Shown here one piece after another: positions 1 to 10,768 of a stretch of 64,000 nucleotides of DNA. The notes beneath the pieces are model-generated. The model worked only from the letters and a program-made list of their open reading frames with translations. It made no database searches and had not been told where the DNA came from. The DNA lies in NCBI GenBank assembly GCA_003344405.1, contig NOWV01000048.1:421134-485133 (forward strand), in the 5' to 3' direction. The DNA comes from Trichoplax sp. H2 (lineage: Eukaryota > Placozoa > Uniplacotomia > Trichoplacea). A program made the translations under genes and the position numbers. Position 1 is the first letter of the stretch, and each line of letters starts with the position of its first letter.

Positions 1-9
1 CATCTTCTG

Positions 10-404
10 TACATACTTGTGGAATGTTTCCCTAATAAAACTGTGCTTATATTTTGCATGTGTAATCAATAACGAACAGTGGAGAGATCGTACGAGATAC
101 TCAATTTAAGTAATTTAATTATACAAACATGTACATTGCCATAATCTTTATTTCACAAATTATTACTTTCCTCGTCAGTAACATAATATCGATTTCAGCA
201 GTCACATACCCAAGTCTGTACTCTAGAAATTAGAAATCCGTTCCACGGAAAAAAGAAAAAGAAATAACTATACCGTGTAACCTTAATAAATAATAATGTC
301 GTCTACGATACTTTATTAGTGAAGCCATCAAACACATTGTTAGGTATAGTATAACATTGTAGTTCACGGTAGGCGTTTATGATGCGCATACTTGTTCAAC
401 ATAC
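10..404. repeat. Diverged dispersed repeat, copy 1
   Basis: Bases about 10-230 resemble about 6228-6450 (shared order of words: 'tacttg', 'ataaactgt', 'tatattttgcatg/tatattttacacg', 'agagatcgt', 'tttcag'). Bases about 318-404 resemble 5640-5732 (shared 'attgttagg', 'tataacatt', 'cgtttatgatg', 'acttgtt'). The two blocks are in the opposite order in the second location, so this is a rearranged old element. No coding capacity, terminal repeats or target-site duplication are visible. Confidence 0.55.
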
Positions 405-1716
405 ATAGCTTTAATTAATTAAAGAATATGGCCGCAATACCAAGTATAATGTGTGCCTGGATATTTCAGATCAAAACGTGGTTACTTTACATGTAGTTGT
501 GGATATCTTTTGATACTACTAAAAGAAGGAAAGATTTCCTATATACAACTGTCATCTAGGTTAACTTTCTACAGCATGGTGTACGGTTGGAGTTGTACTG
601 TACTGTATAGCAAAATGATCAGTAAAGCTAATTAGCTTGATTGTTTCTGCTAGTGAACGAACTCATCAAATAGGAAGTACTGACTAGTGTTAGAAAAAAA
701 GAGAAACGACCGTTCACTATACAACACTAGAATATGGCGGCTGACTATTTTGCTTGTCATTTTAACAGTAGTATAGTGTACATTTGTAACCGTACACTAA
801 GCTGTTCAATACGGTGAACCAAAGTACAACAGTCAATACCGGGTTGGCTATTCTCTCTTCCGATTAAAAGTCCTAGATGCAATGGCGTACAGTATACGAA
901 ATCTTACCCTAGAAACTAGAAAACCCTTCCTGCATAAAAATAAACAAATAAACTCCATTCAATCTGTTAAAGTTCTACTATTATATATAGGCTATAGAGT
1001 CATTTAGTTATTGTTATTGTAACGGGCAACTGAAAAATTACTTTCTATTCTACCTTTCACGATCAGACATTCTATTGTCTGGAAAATTAGTTTCCGATTG
1101 TACTCTATTGGCTTCCAACCCTGATCACCTGTTGCTGAAATCTAATCAAAGTAACATGCAGAATATGCAAGTGATGTTATTGAATTACCTATATAGGCAA
1201 TAGAGATAAAACTATTGTATCGGTAGTTTATATAAATTACAGTGTACACCCATAATTGAGGAAATTTCGACCGATAGCGTAAGTAAGATTTCCAAATTAT
1301 TTGTCTATCTCAATAGTTTAGTATACGCTAATATATGTTATAAGTTTTCTTTAAATCATTCCTCTTCTATCACAAACAGGGCTCATTTCAAATCTAACGT
1401 ACTATCATATCGCTTACTTTATTCAAAGCGTACAGAAAAACCTTCCTATATCGATGGATAAATACGATAAAGACCGAGATTTTATGCGTGTAAGTAAAGG
1501 TAGCCTCATTCACTAAAGCAGCATAAAAATATACGTAAAGCATATACAGTACACATATCTGGTAGCCTATTCAACTACATTTGATAATCACTTCCGCAGT
1601 ATAGGCCACAGATAACACGTTTTGATGTTGACGTTATAATTTGATATCTAGCAATAATGTACATCTATGAATTATAACTAAAAAAGATATTAGAAATAAT
1701 CATAACACATGCGTTC

Positions 1717-1884
1717 GTTAGAACTAAAAAATACACATTTATACGCGTATAGAAAATAGAAATTAAATATAATAATGAAAATATTGCAGAATAGCGAGAT
1801 CTATACGCACATACACTAAAATTAAAAAATACATATTTATATGCGTATAGAAAATAGAAATTAATATATAATAATAATGAGAAT
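1717..1884. repeat. Two-copy local direct repeat
   Basis: Two diverged copies of about 70 bp, near 1717-1785 and 1812-1884, each holding 'gcgtatagaaaatagaaatt' followed by an ATA-rich tail. The period is about 97 bp. This is AT-rich noncoding sequence. Confidence 0.6.
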
Positions 1885-2652
1885 AATGATACATTATTAC
1901 AGTCGTATAGGAGAAATATTTTAAATATTTGACGATATACGCCTTGATTGCTTTTAGTAGAATAGGCAGCAAATCTAATTTTTTGTGTCTTCAAGTTTGC
2001 ACCTAATTAGTCAGAGTAAGCTTTGTCTAATCGCTCTACTTATTCGATTAATTAACAATGCTTTTGTTAGATGACCGATTAAGATAGAATATACCTTACT
2101 AACGATAAATTATTCTTTGTTTAATGTAATTTTCTTTCGTCGTATTATTATTCTGTAAGTTATTGTGAACTTATAATTAAATTACGCCATCGTTTACTCT
2201 ATATATGTTTGAACCGACAACTTATACTTATTCTTAATAAATCATTTGTTAATAAGTATCGATTTCACATTACGTGTAGCTACCCATTTCAAAATCGTGC
2301 TTTCTGCTTTCCATACAAAACCCTTACATGCATACATACATAAGGTTAAAAACCTGCCCAAATAAAACTTTAATTCTTGCTAAGCTTTTTCTGATTAAAG
2401 TATGCGTAATTCTTTTTAAAATACGTCCGTCTAAAAAGTGAATCAATTAAAAAGGGCTCCTAAACGACTAATATTTACGCCTTATTTTGATTAAATTTAC
2501 TAGTCGAGTACTGAATCTAAATCTACAAAGGATGATCTCGCAGGTATACAGTTATCTACACTCATTTATAATTACGATTAATTAAGATGACTAAATACTC
2601 TTCTAATAAGTAAAATTTCTTTGTTAATCGATCAATTATTCAATTTCTTTAG

Positions 2653-4551
2653 AGTATTACGAAGGTTTAAAAAATTATATAGCTAATATTGATAATCTAC
2701 GAAGAAACGCGTATCCATTACCGGTACCTGGAAAAACTGGAGCTACTTCTATACCTAGCGTACAACAAAAGTACCCAGCACCTGTAATCCAAAGAAATGG
2801 CGGTAAATTTTTATTGTAAACTGTAATATGTAATAAACGACTTTTTTGACCGAAATACTAGAGTACGAGCATGAAGTGCTAGAAACCTCACGTTAATGAA
2901 TGATGTAATATTTTAAAATTATACACTAAACAAGATCGATTATGTAAATGTTATCGTTGTGAGAAGACGTTCTACCTTTCAAAAGATGGCATGCAAGTTC
3001 ATGAAGATCATTGCGTGTTTCATTACGGTAGAATTATTACTAAGAGAGGTAATATACGTATCTAATACCATAAATCGAATTAGTATTTATCCTAAGATTT
3101 AAGTATTTTGGAGGTTGGAATGGTTATTTCAATGAGCGTGCATATAGCTGTTGCGATCGACCAGTAGGAAGAACTGGTTGTACAACTTATAAGGTAGGTT
3201 ATTAAGTATCCTATCGTTATTTACTGTTATTATTATTACTCTTCTGTCAATAAAAATAAGAAACTAGCGGTAATGTTGTACAATCTGTATCGTTTAGAAT
3301 CATGTGTTTCGATATTATGGAGACATGTCGTCCGGATATGTTACTACTGCTTCTTCGATAACAGCAGGAATTGGAGTTTACGCATTAGATTGCGAAATGG
3401 TAAATGATTACAGTAAATGATCGCTGCACAAGTATGAGTTCAAACATGCTAACTCTCTCTTATTACTATCGAGGGTGCTTCTGATAACACTAAGAGAAAT
3501 TGCTTATATATTAAAATAATTATCTTTATTATACAGTGTTACACCTCTAATGGAATGGAACTATGTCGTATAACTTTGATAGATCATAATATCAAAATAA
3601 TCTGCGATACTTTAGTAAAACCATCAGGGAGAGTTATTGATTATAATACAAGGTTAGCAGTAACTCTTTGTTTTTAAGACTACCTTCGAAGATCTTTACC
3701 TCGATTGATTATTTTATTGAAAAGTTTGTTTACGATAATTTCGAGTTGCCTTCAAATAGTTTACAGTAATTAAGATTTTTCATATTAATACGTCCGATAG
3801 GTATATAATTTCATAACATAAAAACTTTTTACTTTAGATTTAGTGGCGTTACGGAAAGTGACATGGAAGGCATTAACGTTACCTTACGCGACGTTCAAGC
3901 AACGCTCTTGAGCTACATTAATGGGGATACTATACTTGTAGGCCATGGACTCGAAAATGACTTATTAGTGTTAAAGGTAATATCTTGTTTTTAGCTTATA
4001 ATTGTATCTGTAAATGTTTATTTGACTGTGAGTAGAGTATAAGTGAAAGACGACAGAATCAATAAAATAATATGTGTGTTGACCTATATTTTGAGAAAGA
4101 TAGTACTACTAATTTTCCGCGTGTTACTGTAGTTAATACATGAAAAGATTGTGGACACAGCTTTGGTATTTCCTCATCGTCGCGGTTTACCATATAAACG
4201 ATCTTTGAAGAATCTTGCGCGTGATCATTTGGGACGTACTATCCAAAGTAGCGGTTAGAATTATAATAGCTCAGGATATTATATTTTACTATCACTTTCT
4301 GTAGCGATATACAATTAATGTGTTACCTTACGATAGTAAATTTAATACGGATGAGATAAAATAATATTTATAGACATTAATTTGGTATATTTCACAAATT
4401 TATCTTAGACAAAATTGGTCACGATAGTATAGAAGATGCTGCAACTTGCATTGACTTAATGAAATGGAAGATAAAAAACGATGAATGGAAGAAGCAATTG
4501 ACGTTATTAAAGAACCTGTATTTTCGAAAACCTATTAATGAAATGTTGTAG
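2653..4551 (+). CDS. REXO1: REXO1-like DEDDh RNA exonuclease (5' end uncertain)
   Basis: A 3'-5' RNA exonuclease of the REXO1/Rex1 family, a group that trims 3' ends of structured RNAs in the nucleus or nucleolus (family knowledge). Exons that splice in frame: 2655-2802, 2935-3048, 3114-3193, 3298-3399, 3537-3652, 3838-3976, 4133-4253 and 4409-4551 (TAG), about 320 residues. A Cys/His cluster (CKCYRC...HEDHC) precedes the nuclease domain. Exo I is YALDCEM, Exo II is [10 protein letters not shown], Exo III is [15 protein letters not shown] with the DEDDh His and Asp. FSGVTE and [13 protein letters not shown] are typical of REXO1. The N-terminus is unresolved: an ATG at 2532 (MISQ, donor after 2543) would join in phase 0, but longer N-terminal exons upstream are equally possible, because vertebrate REXO1 is much longer. 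The downstream neighbour SNF8 is convergent. Confidence 0.9.
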
Positions 4552-5499
4552 GAAAGAAAATTAGCTAGTAGGCTTCCATGTCGTAGCATTGTTACTGTCA
4601 ACGTGATACTTTATTACCTTATATTTTACTACAACAAACTTGGTTATACTAAAGCGATAGATCTTTAATTTTTAATACGTTGCCTATACCGATACTATAA
4701 CTCACGGTTCTTTTTAGTATTTGCCGAGATACTATAACCTACACAGCAATTAGCATTATGGCAAATTGCATACTTAGTACTTTTTCAGCTGTATGCTTAC
4801 CAGTATGTCATTTTACTCAGTTAAGTTGATCTGATAAGCCTTGGTATTTTACTTACTTAAATTTAAATTTTAATTATCGGTATTATTATCACTATAACAT
4901 TCTCATAAAATACTGCTGTTTACGTATCCATAGATTAGCCGTTGTAAACAGGATTGATGGTTTATTGAGGAAATATCCTATTTACATTACTTATCAAAAA
5001 GCGTTCATATGTGTGACATACTACAGTAACGCTAAGCATTACTGAGCATGCAGAGTACAGTAGATAATTACAGAGTATATTTAAGACTATCAAATAATAT
5101 TGCTTTTGCTGTAACACAATACTGTATAGTGTATATGTGGATTAGCTATCTGGTGATTCCTCTCTTGATCCCTCCTGTTGTTTTACGTTCGCAATAAATC
5201 TTATTCTAATCCTGAATCATTCTGCATCGTGTCTGATCGCTATTCTATGTAGTCTTAGACCTAGTATATGGCCGCGCATATTACAATATGTTCACTAAAT
5301 ATCGCTTTCGGTCTGCTGTCAAATATGTAACACAGCATACTCATTTTCTGTGCTATGCTATTCGCGCAGTACAGTACATCAGAATCTTAGAATTCGCTAA
5401 CTGTTAACTGAGTAATTTTCGGGTGGTTTAGATAAACTTAGATGTGTAGTTCTTATTCTTATATCTTTGTTAGCTTATTACAAGATATTTTTTACTTAT

Positions 5500-5660
5500 A
5501 CTTTGTTATCGAAGATGTACTGTACAAATCTTATTATTATTACTACCATAAGGTGTTTTCTTTCCCTTTTACTTAGTATTCTTAATCGAAGATATATAAT
5601 TCTTCTTTTTGTCACTACTATAAGATGTTTTTCCCTTTACTCCGTATTCCTTATCAAAGA
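5500..5660. repeat. Local direct repeat
   Basis: Two diverged copies of about 75 bp, each with 'atcgaagat' or 'atcaaagat', 'ttattattactaccataagg' or 'gtcactactataaga', then 'tgtttt' and 'ccctttta' or 'cccttta'. The 73-residue open frame over it has no family resemblance and is treated as chance. Confidence 0.5.
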
Positions 5661-5802
5661 TATTGTTAGGCATGGTATAACATTATAGTTCGCAGTAGAC
5701 GTTTATGATGTTGGTACTTGTTGGACATACGTGACTATATAGAATAAAGAATAAAACGACAACACAGAGTATTATGTGTTCGCATATACTTTAATTTATA
5801 GA

Positions 5803-6050
5803 AGACGCACATATAAAGGTACGAAAGCAAACATAATAAAGGAATTCTAGCTTGGCTATCTAAATTTGAGGATATGATTGAGTGGGTTACGGTCTAAAAA
5901 CTCTCTCTAATAAATTAGACTCATGCGCGTACATATAAACGTACTATACAAAAGCTAACACAAGAAAGGGATTCTAGCTTGGAGACTGAAGTTAGGGGCG
6001 TGTTAGAGAGTCATAGTCTAAAAGGTTCTCTCTCTGGCGAATTAGACATT
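5803..6050. repeat. Two-copy tandem repeat, about 120 bp
   Basis: Copies near 5803-5920 and 5925-6050 share 'cacatataaa' or 'tacatataaac', 'attctagcttgg', 'gtctaaaa' and 'attagac' in the same order. They are diverged and noncoding. Confidence 0.6.
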
Positions 6051-6227
6051 GCAGATATGTAACACTTATTCATTCAATACTAGCTGTCCAAAAGTTGTAC
6101 TAGTACCTCATAGTTTTCCTAATTATAAAATCTACGGCAGAAAATTATAACTTATGACAAAAACCAATACAATAGTATCAATTGATGACACTCACGTAGT
6201 AGTAAAGTCTGAGGTATTATTCTGAGA

Positions 6228-6450
6228 TTTTTGTATATACTTGCGTAATATTTTCTTGATAAACTGTACTTGTATTTATATTTTACACGCTTGTTCAATA
6301 AGAAAGAGTGAAGAGATCGTCACATGATATTTACAGAATTGCAGTATTTTATTCATACGAACACGTATTTTACAAATAATAATAATCAATACATCATAAA
6401 TTAAGCCATTCCTTATCAGCCATAACAAATTTGATTTCAGTAGTTAGTCA
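6228..6450. repeat. Diverged dispersed repeat, copy 2
   Basis: Counterpart of about 10-230, in the same orientation. The companion block (counterpart of 318-404) lies upstream at 5640-5732 rather than downstream, so the order of the two blocks is swapped between the locations. Confidence 0.55.
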
Positions 6451-6731
6451 TCATTCGTAACAGATTACTTTATGTCAAAAGTATATTCCCGAGATATTAA
6501 AACAGCTTATTTGCTGTTGGATATTTACAATTAACTCAAATCTCTTCAAATATTATATACACATTCAGATTAGCTGAAGCGGTTTGGAAACATTGTATCC
6601 AATTTGTGTTTAGTTCACGGGTTAGCCAACACCCTTGTGGTTACAAATTAACCGCGGTATCAAGGTGGGATTACTTAACAGGCAGCTATGTTTTAGTAGC
6701 CGCAGAAATTATGCCAAAGTAAAGGCACGCA

Positions 6732-8997
6732 TTACTTCTCATTATTAAACAATCCAGGAAACCAGTAAAGATCTTCACTTGCATTTTGCGAGTCAATCCA
6801 AACCATGCCTTCCTTGATAAGCTGTTCCTATTAGAAGATAGAAAAAATTGCAATGTTAAGTCAATAGCGATATTCTAGTTCTTAATAAATTACGATAAAT
6901 GGACGGCATTTTTTTAAAACGTATGCGTACCAGGCTTCTTCGCGCTCTATCAGTTGGCCATTGAAATTCATCGCAAAGAGTTTTAATACTAGCATAACCA
7001 GTATCCTGCAGGGTTGGCAAATTATAAATTATAATTACAATTACTTTGATTGACAGGTTCTACGGTACGCATGTAATAATAATTTTTCACATTTTTATAT
7101 GAGCGTACACCTATAACATACCATAGCTGATTGTAAAACTGCGGTATTATCCATGCTAAGCTCAACTGGAACAGATTGTACCAAGCGTTGACTACCAACT
7201 GCAATGACTTTGAAACCGTTACCTAGTGTACTTAATTTTTTAATCGCTCGGGAAAGGTCATCGCTACATCGAATAACGGAAGACTGCACGTTATATATTT
7301 GTGTAACTCTATAGTACATATATCGAAAGTAAAATGAAGCTATCATACACAGTAACATCTTCTCGAGTTTTGCCGTGTGCTTTTGTTAATCGAACTCTTA
7401 ACTCCTCCAGGGGTATTATGCCTGAGCAAAAATATTTATATTACTGTATTGTGATCATATTAGTGAAATAATATCGGAGACTGCTTTACAACTATAACCT
7501 CCATTTCTCGGTCTAGTAGCCATACAAACTTCGATAACTTGAACTCCAAGCTGGTAAATAGATCAATTCATACTATTTGTTATACAACAATAAGAGAAGC
7601 AGATTCTAGTAATAATAGTTTGGCTTACCTCGTAATAAAAATCTCCAACATTAAGGAGCTCAGCCCAGAATCCTTTACTAGCTGTTGTGTAGATGGAGAA
7701 AAAGGAAATAGACAAGCAAGAAATGAGATAGGATTCCCACCTAAAGTACTGTAGATCTCAGAAGAACGCCATTATGCAGCTACATTTTTATCATTGTTAA
7801 ACAATAAGAGAGGTTATCATAGTAGGTTTGTGGTCACTAGCGACTAGAACGGTACTGGTTACTATTAGCTTGCTTACATGCTAAAGGATCTACACCAATA
7901 CGGGCACACATTTGTTGAAAGTGGTTACGAAATTGAGGATTTTTTCGGATTTCATTTCGATGTTTGGCCGCAAAATCGCTCAATTTTGTACGAAATTCTT
8001 CTAATTGTTGGGACATCTAAACCCATTTGGATACGCCGGTGTGATATGCAAATTTATAGTTAGTACGACTAATTCTAGTTATCATAGATTGTTACTTATT
8101 CGTATAATAAGGCAAAACGGACAATCATTGGTGATTACATCACTTTGAAGAAGTGTAAGCGTAGTGAATCAGTGTCTCATCTGTAATACTTAATGAACGT
8201 AATCACTAGCAGTAAGTAGCTCCATCTTTGTCGCTAAAGTCATTCATTTTTGAATCAGTTGACTCTTATCCGCAGTATGAAATGAAACGAAAATGGTAAG
8301 TATTACTGCTACAGTATGTACATTGTATATTGTACAGCTTGTGGATAAAGTCCATTTTTATAGCAGAGGCATAATCCAGGAAAGAAATGTTTACTTGAAT
8401 CGAATTTAAACTAAGAATACTAAAATGTTACTGAATATTTTAACGGATATGCATTATTGACGTTTCCTTTATGCCACATTATTATTAATTTGAGGTACTT
8501 CTGGTCATCTAGACAGGTCCATGTCGATGGCATCATCGTACTGTATACTGTGCACTGTACAGTAGAGTGATTTATGTCTTTCATAACAGAACTGAGCGAC
8601 CAGCTTATGCTAGGATATCTACTGAAGATCCATTTCAAATTACAATTTATGACTAGTTGTTATTATCGTTATAAATATATCATAACTTTGATAATAATAC
8701 TACATGTAATCGTGCAGTTCTACACAGTCAAGGAGCGGAGGAAATGTACCTGAGATACTTGAGTTTCTGCAATTTCTGTACCTTTCTCAGCAAATTTGGC
8801 CTACAATAATTATCAATAATAAATTACATCCATTAAGATAGTATCATGTCTAAGCTATCTTTGAAGAGTGATTAAAGCGATAGCTAATTCACAATTGGTG
8901 GATCGACATTCATTTCGTCAATGCTCATCCATTCAGGTACCTTTGCTAGTTTACTCTTATTAATCGCTGCTACTCCACCAACCCCTCGTCGTCTCAT
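6732..8997 (-). CDS. SNF8: ESCRT-II subunit SNF8/VPS22 (EAP30)
   Basis: The winged-helix ESCRT-II subunit that links ESCRT-I to ESCRT-III in sorting ubiquitinated cargo into multivesicular bodies. Nine exons on the minus strand all join in frame: 8941-8997 (ATG), 8750-8800, 7878-8016, 7629-7681, 7499-7550, 7357-7421, 7122-7283, 6931-7005 and 6732-6827 (TAA). They total 750 nt, 249 residues, against about 258 in human. Diagnostic stretches are MRRRGVGG at the start, RKNPQFRNHFQQMCARIGVD, SKGFWAELLNVGDFYYELG, QVIEVC, DLSRAIKKLSTLGNGFKVI, RLVQSVPVELSMD and, near the end, LYWFPGLFNNEK. The start is fixed by the conserved N-terminus. It is divergent from SARNP; the shared upstream DNA holds the TACWG array. 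Confidence 0.97.
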
Positions 8998-10329
8998 TTT
9001 TCCCTTTTAATACAATATACCTTTTGACAATAACAACGTTAAGTGAAGGATAGCCAACCTTGGGATATTGCAACCTTTGTTTCAACTGAATAGCCGCAGT
9101 ATAGTAGACGGAATAGTTAAGGACAGTAAACTTGTTTTATTATAGCCTGAAATCTAAAGGTTGTACTCCCTCAATTTTCTATGCTCAATACAATCCAATG
9201 ATCGTTATTGGAAGTATAAGAAATATTTCTTGCCTATCTTGGTGGATATTGATCAGTCTTCGCTGCCCTGTATCCAAGTGACCGTGTGGCTGTAGAATAT
9301 CGTACTGTACCGTACCGGTTAGTGGCAGGGACTACTAAAAGAGAAAGAGTATTTACTGTCGTAGTCCTTGGCTACTCGATACAGTACTATGCTTTAGTAG
9401 CAGTAGTACCAGTATAGCGTCTACTATCTAGCAGTCCATGACTGTACCAGCAATCCCTTATAACTGTACTGGCGATCTCATGTCAGTAAAAAGGTATCGT
9501 AAAATGCAATGGCCGACGATCTCATGTCAGAAGGTATCGTAAAATGCGATGGCCAACTATTTCAGTGGTCATTTCAGCTATATTGCATGTCTGCAATGAC
9601 GTGCTAGGTTAGTTTTGAATCGTTGCCTACAGTAAAATGGCCAGGAAAATGTTATGCCTCTTGAGTGGCCACTTCTCATTCTTCTGTCTTACAGCAGTAC
9701 TTTGGCTGTCCGAGTACAAGCAGTGTCAGATCAGGGACTTTGAAGAAGAGAATTTCTTTTTAAAAAGTACCTGATCAGGACTACTAAATGGAGAGAAGGC
9801 CAGGAAATGATCGTTTAAAGAGACAAAAAATGCTCCAAAAAGGTGCTGGCCGACTCTTCCTAGTCGTTTCCACTGTACTGCAACTTGCAAGCATACAATA
9901 TACTATACAGTACTACAGTACTTAGGCCCCAATGCAGTACAGTACTATACACTGCTACTGACTGTACTACCATCGACGACGTTTTATCCCAATGAACTGC
10001 TAGAAAGAAAGAACACCCAAAATAATAAGCCCCTCGCATTGACAGTACAGTATTCTGCACTAAACGGTTACTTCTCATCTCTCTTCTAGTAGTTGGCATA
10101 GAAGTACCAGTTACCTCTATGGTAGTTTCTGCCTGAGTGCAGGCTGTATCAAGACATGGACTTGTAAAATAAGAGGATTTCTTTTCCAACCAAGGTGTAA
10201 AAAATAGGTTTTTTTATTTTTTGACCTCGATGGGCTGACCACTGTCACCATTGACCATACAGGTCTACACGATACAGTATGTACTGTATATCATACTGTA
10301 ATGAGCCACCAAGTCACCAAGATGATTTT
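8998..10329. promoter_or_regulatory. Divergent SNF8/SARNP intergenic region, part without dense array
   Basis: Upstream DNA of both SNF8 (minus) and SARNP (plus), so promoters of both genes are expected here or in the adjoining array. No TATA box or other element can be assigned with confidence. Scattered TACWG tiles appear at 9300-9440 and 9895-9970. A two-copy phrase, 'ggtatcgtaaaatgc' with 'gccgacgatctcatgtcag', is repeated at about 9465-9560. No coding exon is recognised. Confidence 0.45.
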
Positions 10330-10735
10330 GATAGTGTGCACTGTGCAGTACACTATCAATGAAACTGCACCAGTACTGTACAGTGTACAGTACTGTACAG
10401 TACAGACGTAAGGAAATACTGTACAGTACAGTACTTTACAGTGTACTGTACAGTGTACTGTACTGTAAAGTGTACAGTATTTGAGGCTACTGTACAGTAT
10501 TTGAGGCTACAATACTGTACTGTACTATACTGTATCATGTACTGTACATGTACAGACAGACAGTACAGTACAGTACGGTACAGTATAACTTCAACTTCAA
10601 TCGTCGTCGATTTTGGAGGGGACACCTTCAGTACAGTACAGTACAGTACCGTCACCGCACCGTACAGTGTACAGTGTACAGTACTCTCACATGCACTGTA
10701 CTGTACAGTACTGTACAATACAGCGAAGCCCAACG
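10330..10735. repeat. TACWG pentamer array upstream of SARNP
   Basis: About 400 bp dominated by the tiles TACAG and TACTG in mixed order, with occasional variants (TACGG, GTGTAC, TATAC). The two tiles are reverse complements in the same lattice (GTACWGTACWG), so the array reads alike on both strands and contains many nested palindromes centred on GTAC and on AGTACT. No stop codon can arise within perfect tiles in any frame, which explains the overlapping open frames of 73-133 residues on both strands here. It ends about 30 bp before the SARNP start codon. Confidence 0.9.
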
Positions 10736-10768
10736 ACGTGGTCTAGGTGCAACGCCACACGTGAGATA

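Larger units (their letters stand above)
1..2531. other. AT-rich region without a recognised gene
   Basis: I see no convincing coding exon on either strand. Short open frames near 453-635 and 1665-1994 have no family resemblance and AT-driven composition. The region contains an old repeat (about 10-404) shared with 5640-6450 and a local two-copy repeat at 1717-1884. Additional N-terminal exons of the REXO1-like gene that starts downstream could lie here, but I could not identify any by sequence. Confidence 0.5.
4552..6731. other. Intergenic region between convergent REXO1-like and SNF8 genes
   Basis: No gene is recognised. The stretch is mostly old duplications: a two-copy repeat near 5500-5660, another at 5803-6050, and the second copy of the dispersed repeat of 10-404. 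Both flanking genes end here, so their 3' UTRs must lie at its edges. Confidence 0.6.

Noticed and set aside
6600-6680. tRNA-like stretch
   Set aside because: No A-box/B-box spacing or cloverleaf pairing could be made; it is the 3' flank of SNF8.
7539-7754. Plus-strand 71-residue open frame
   Set aside because: It is antisense to SNF8 exons 4 and 5 and their intron.
7878-8063. Plus-strand 61-residue open frame
   Set aside because: It lies antisense to the well-supported third exon of SNF8 (7878-8016).
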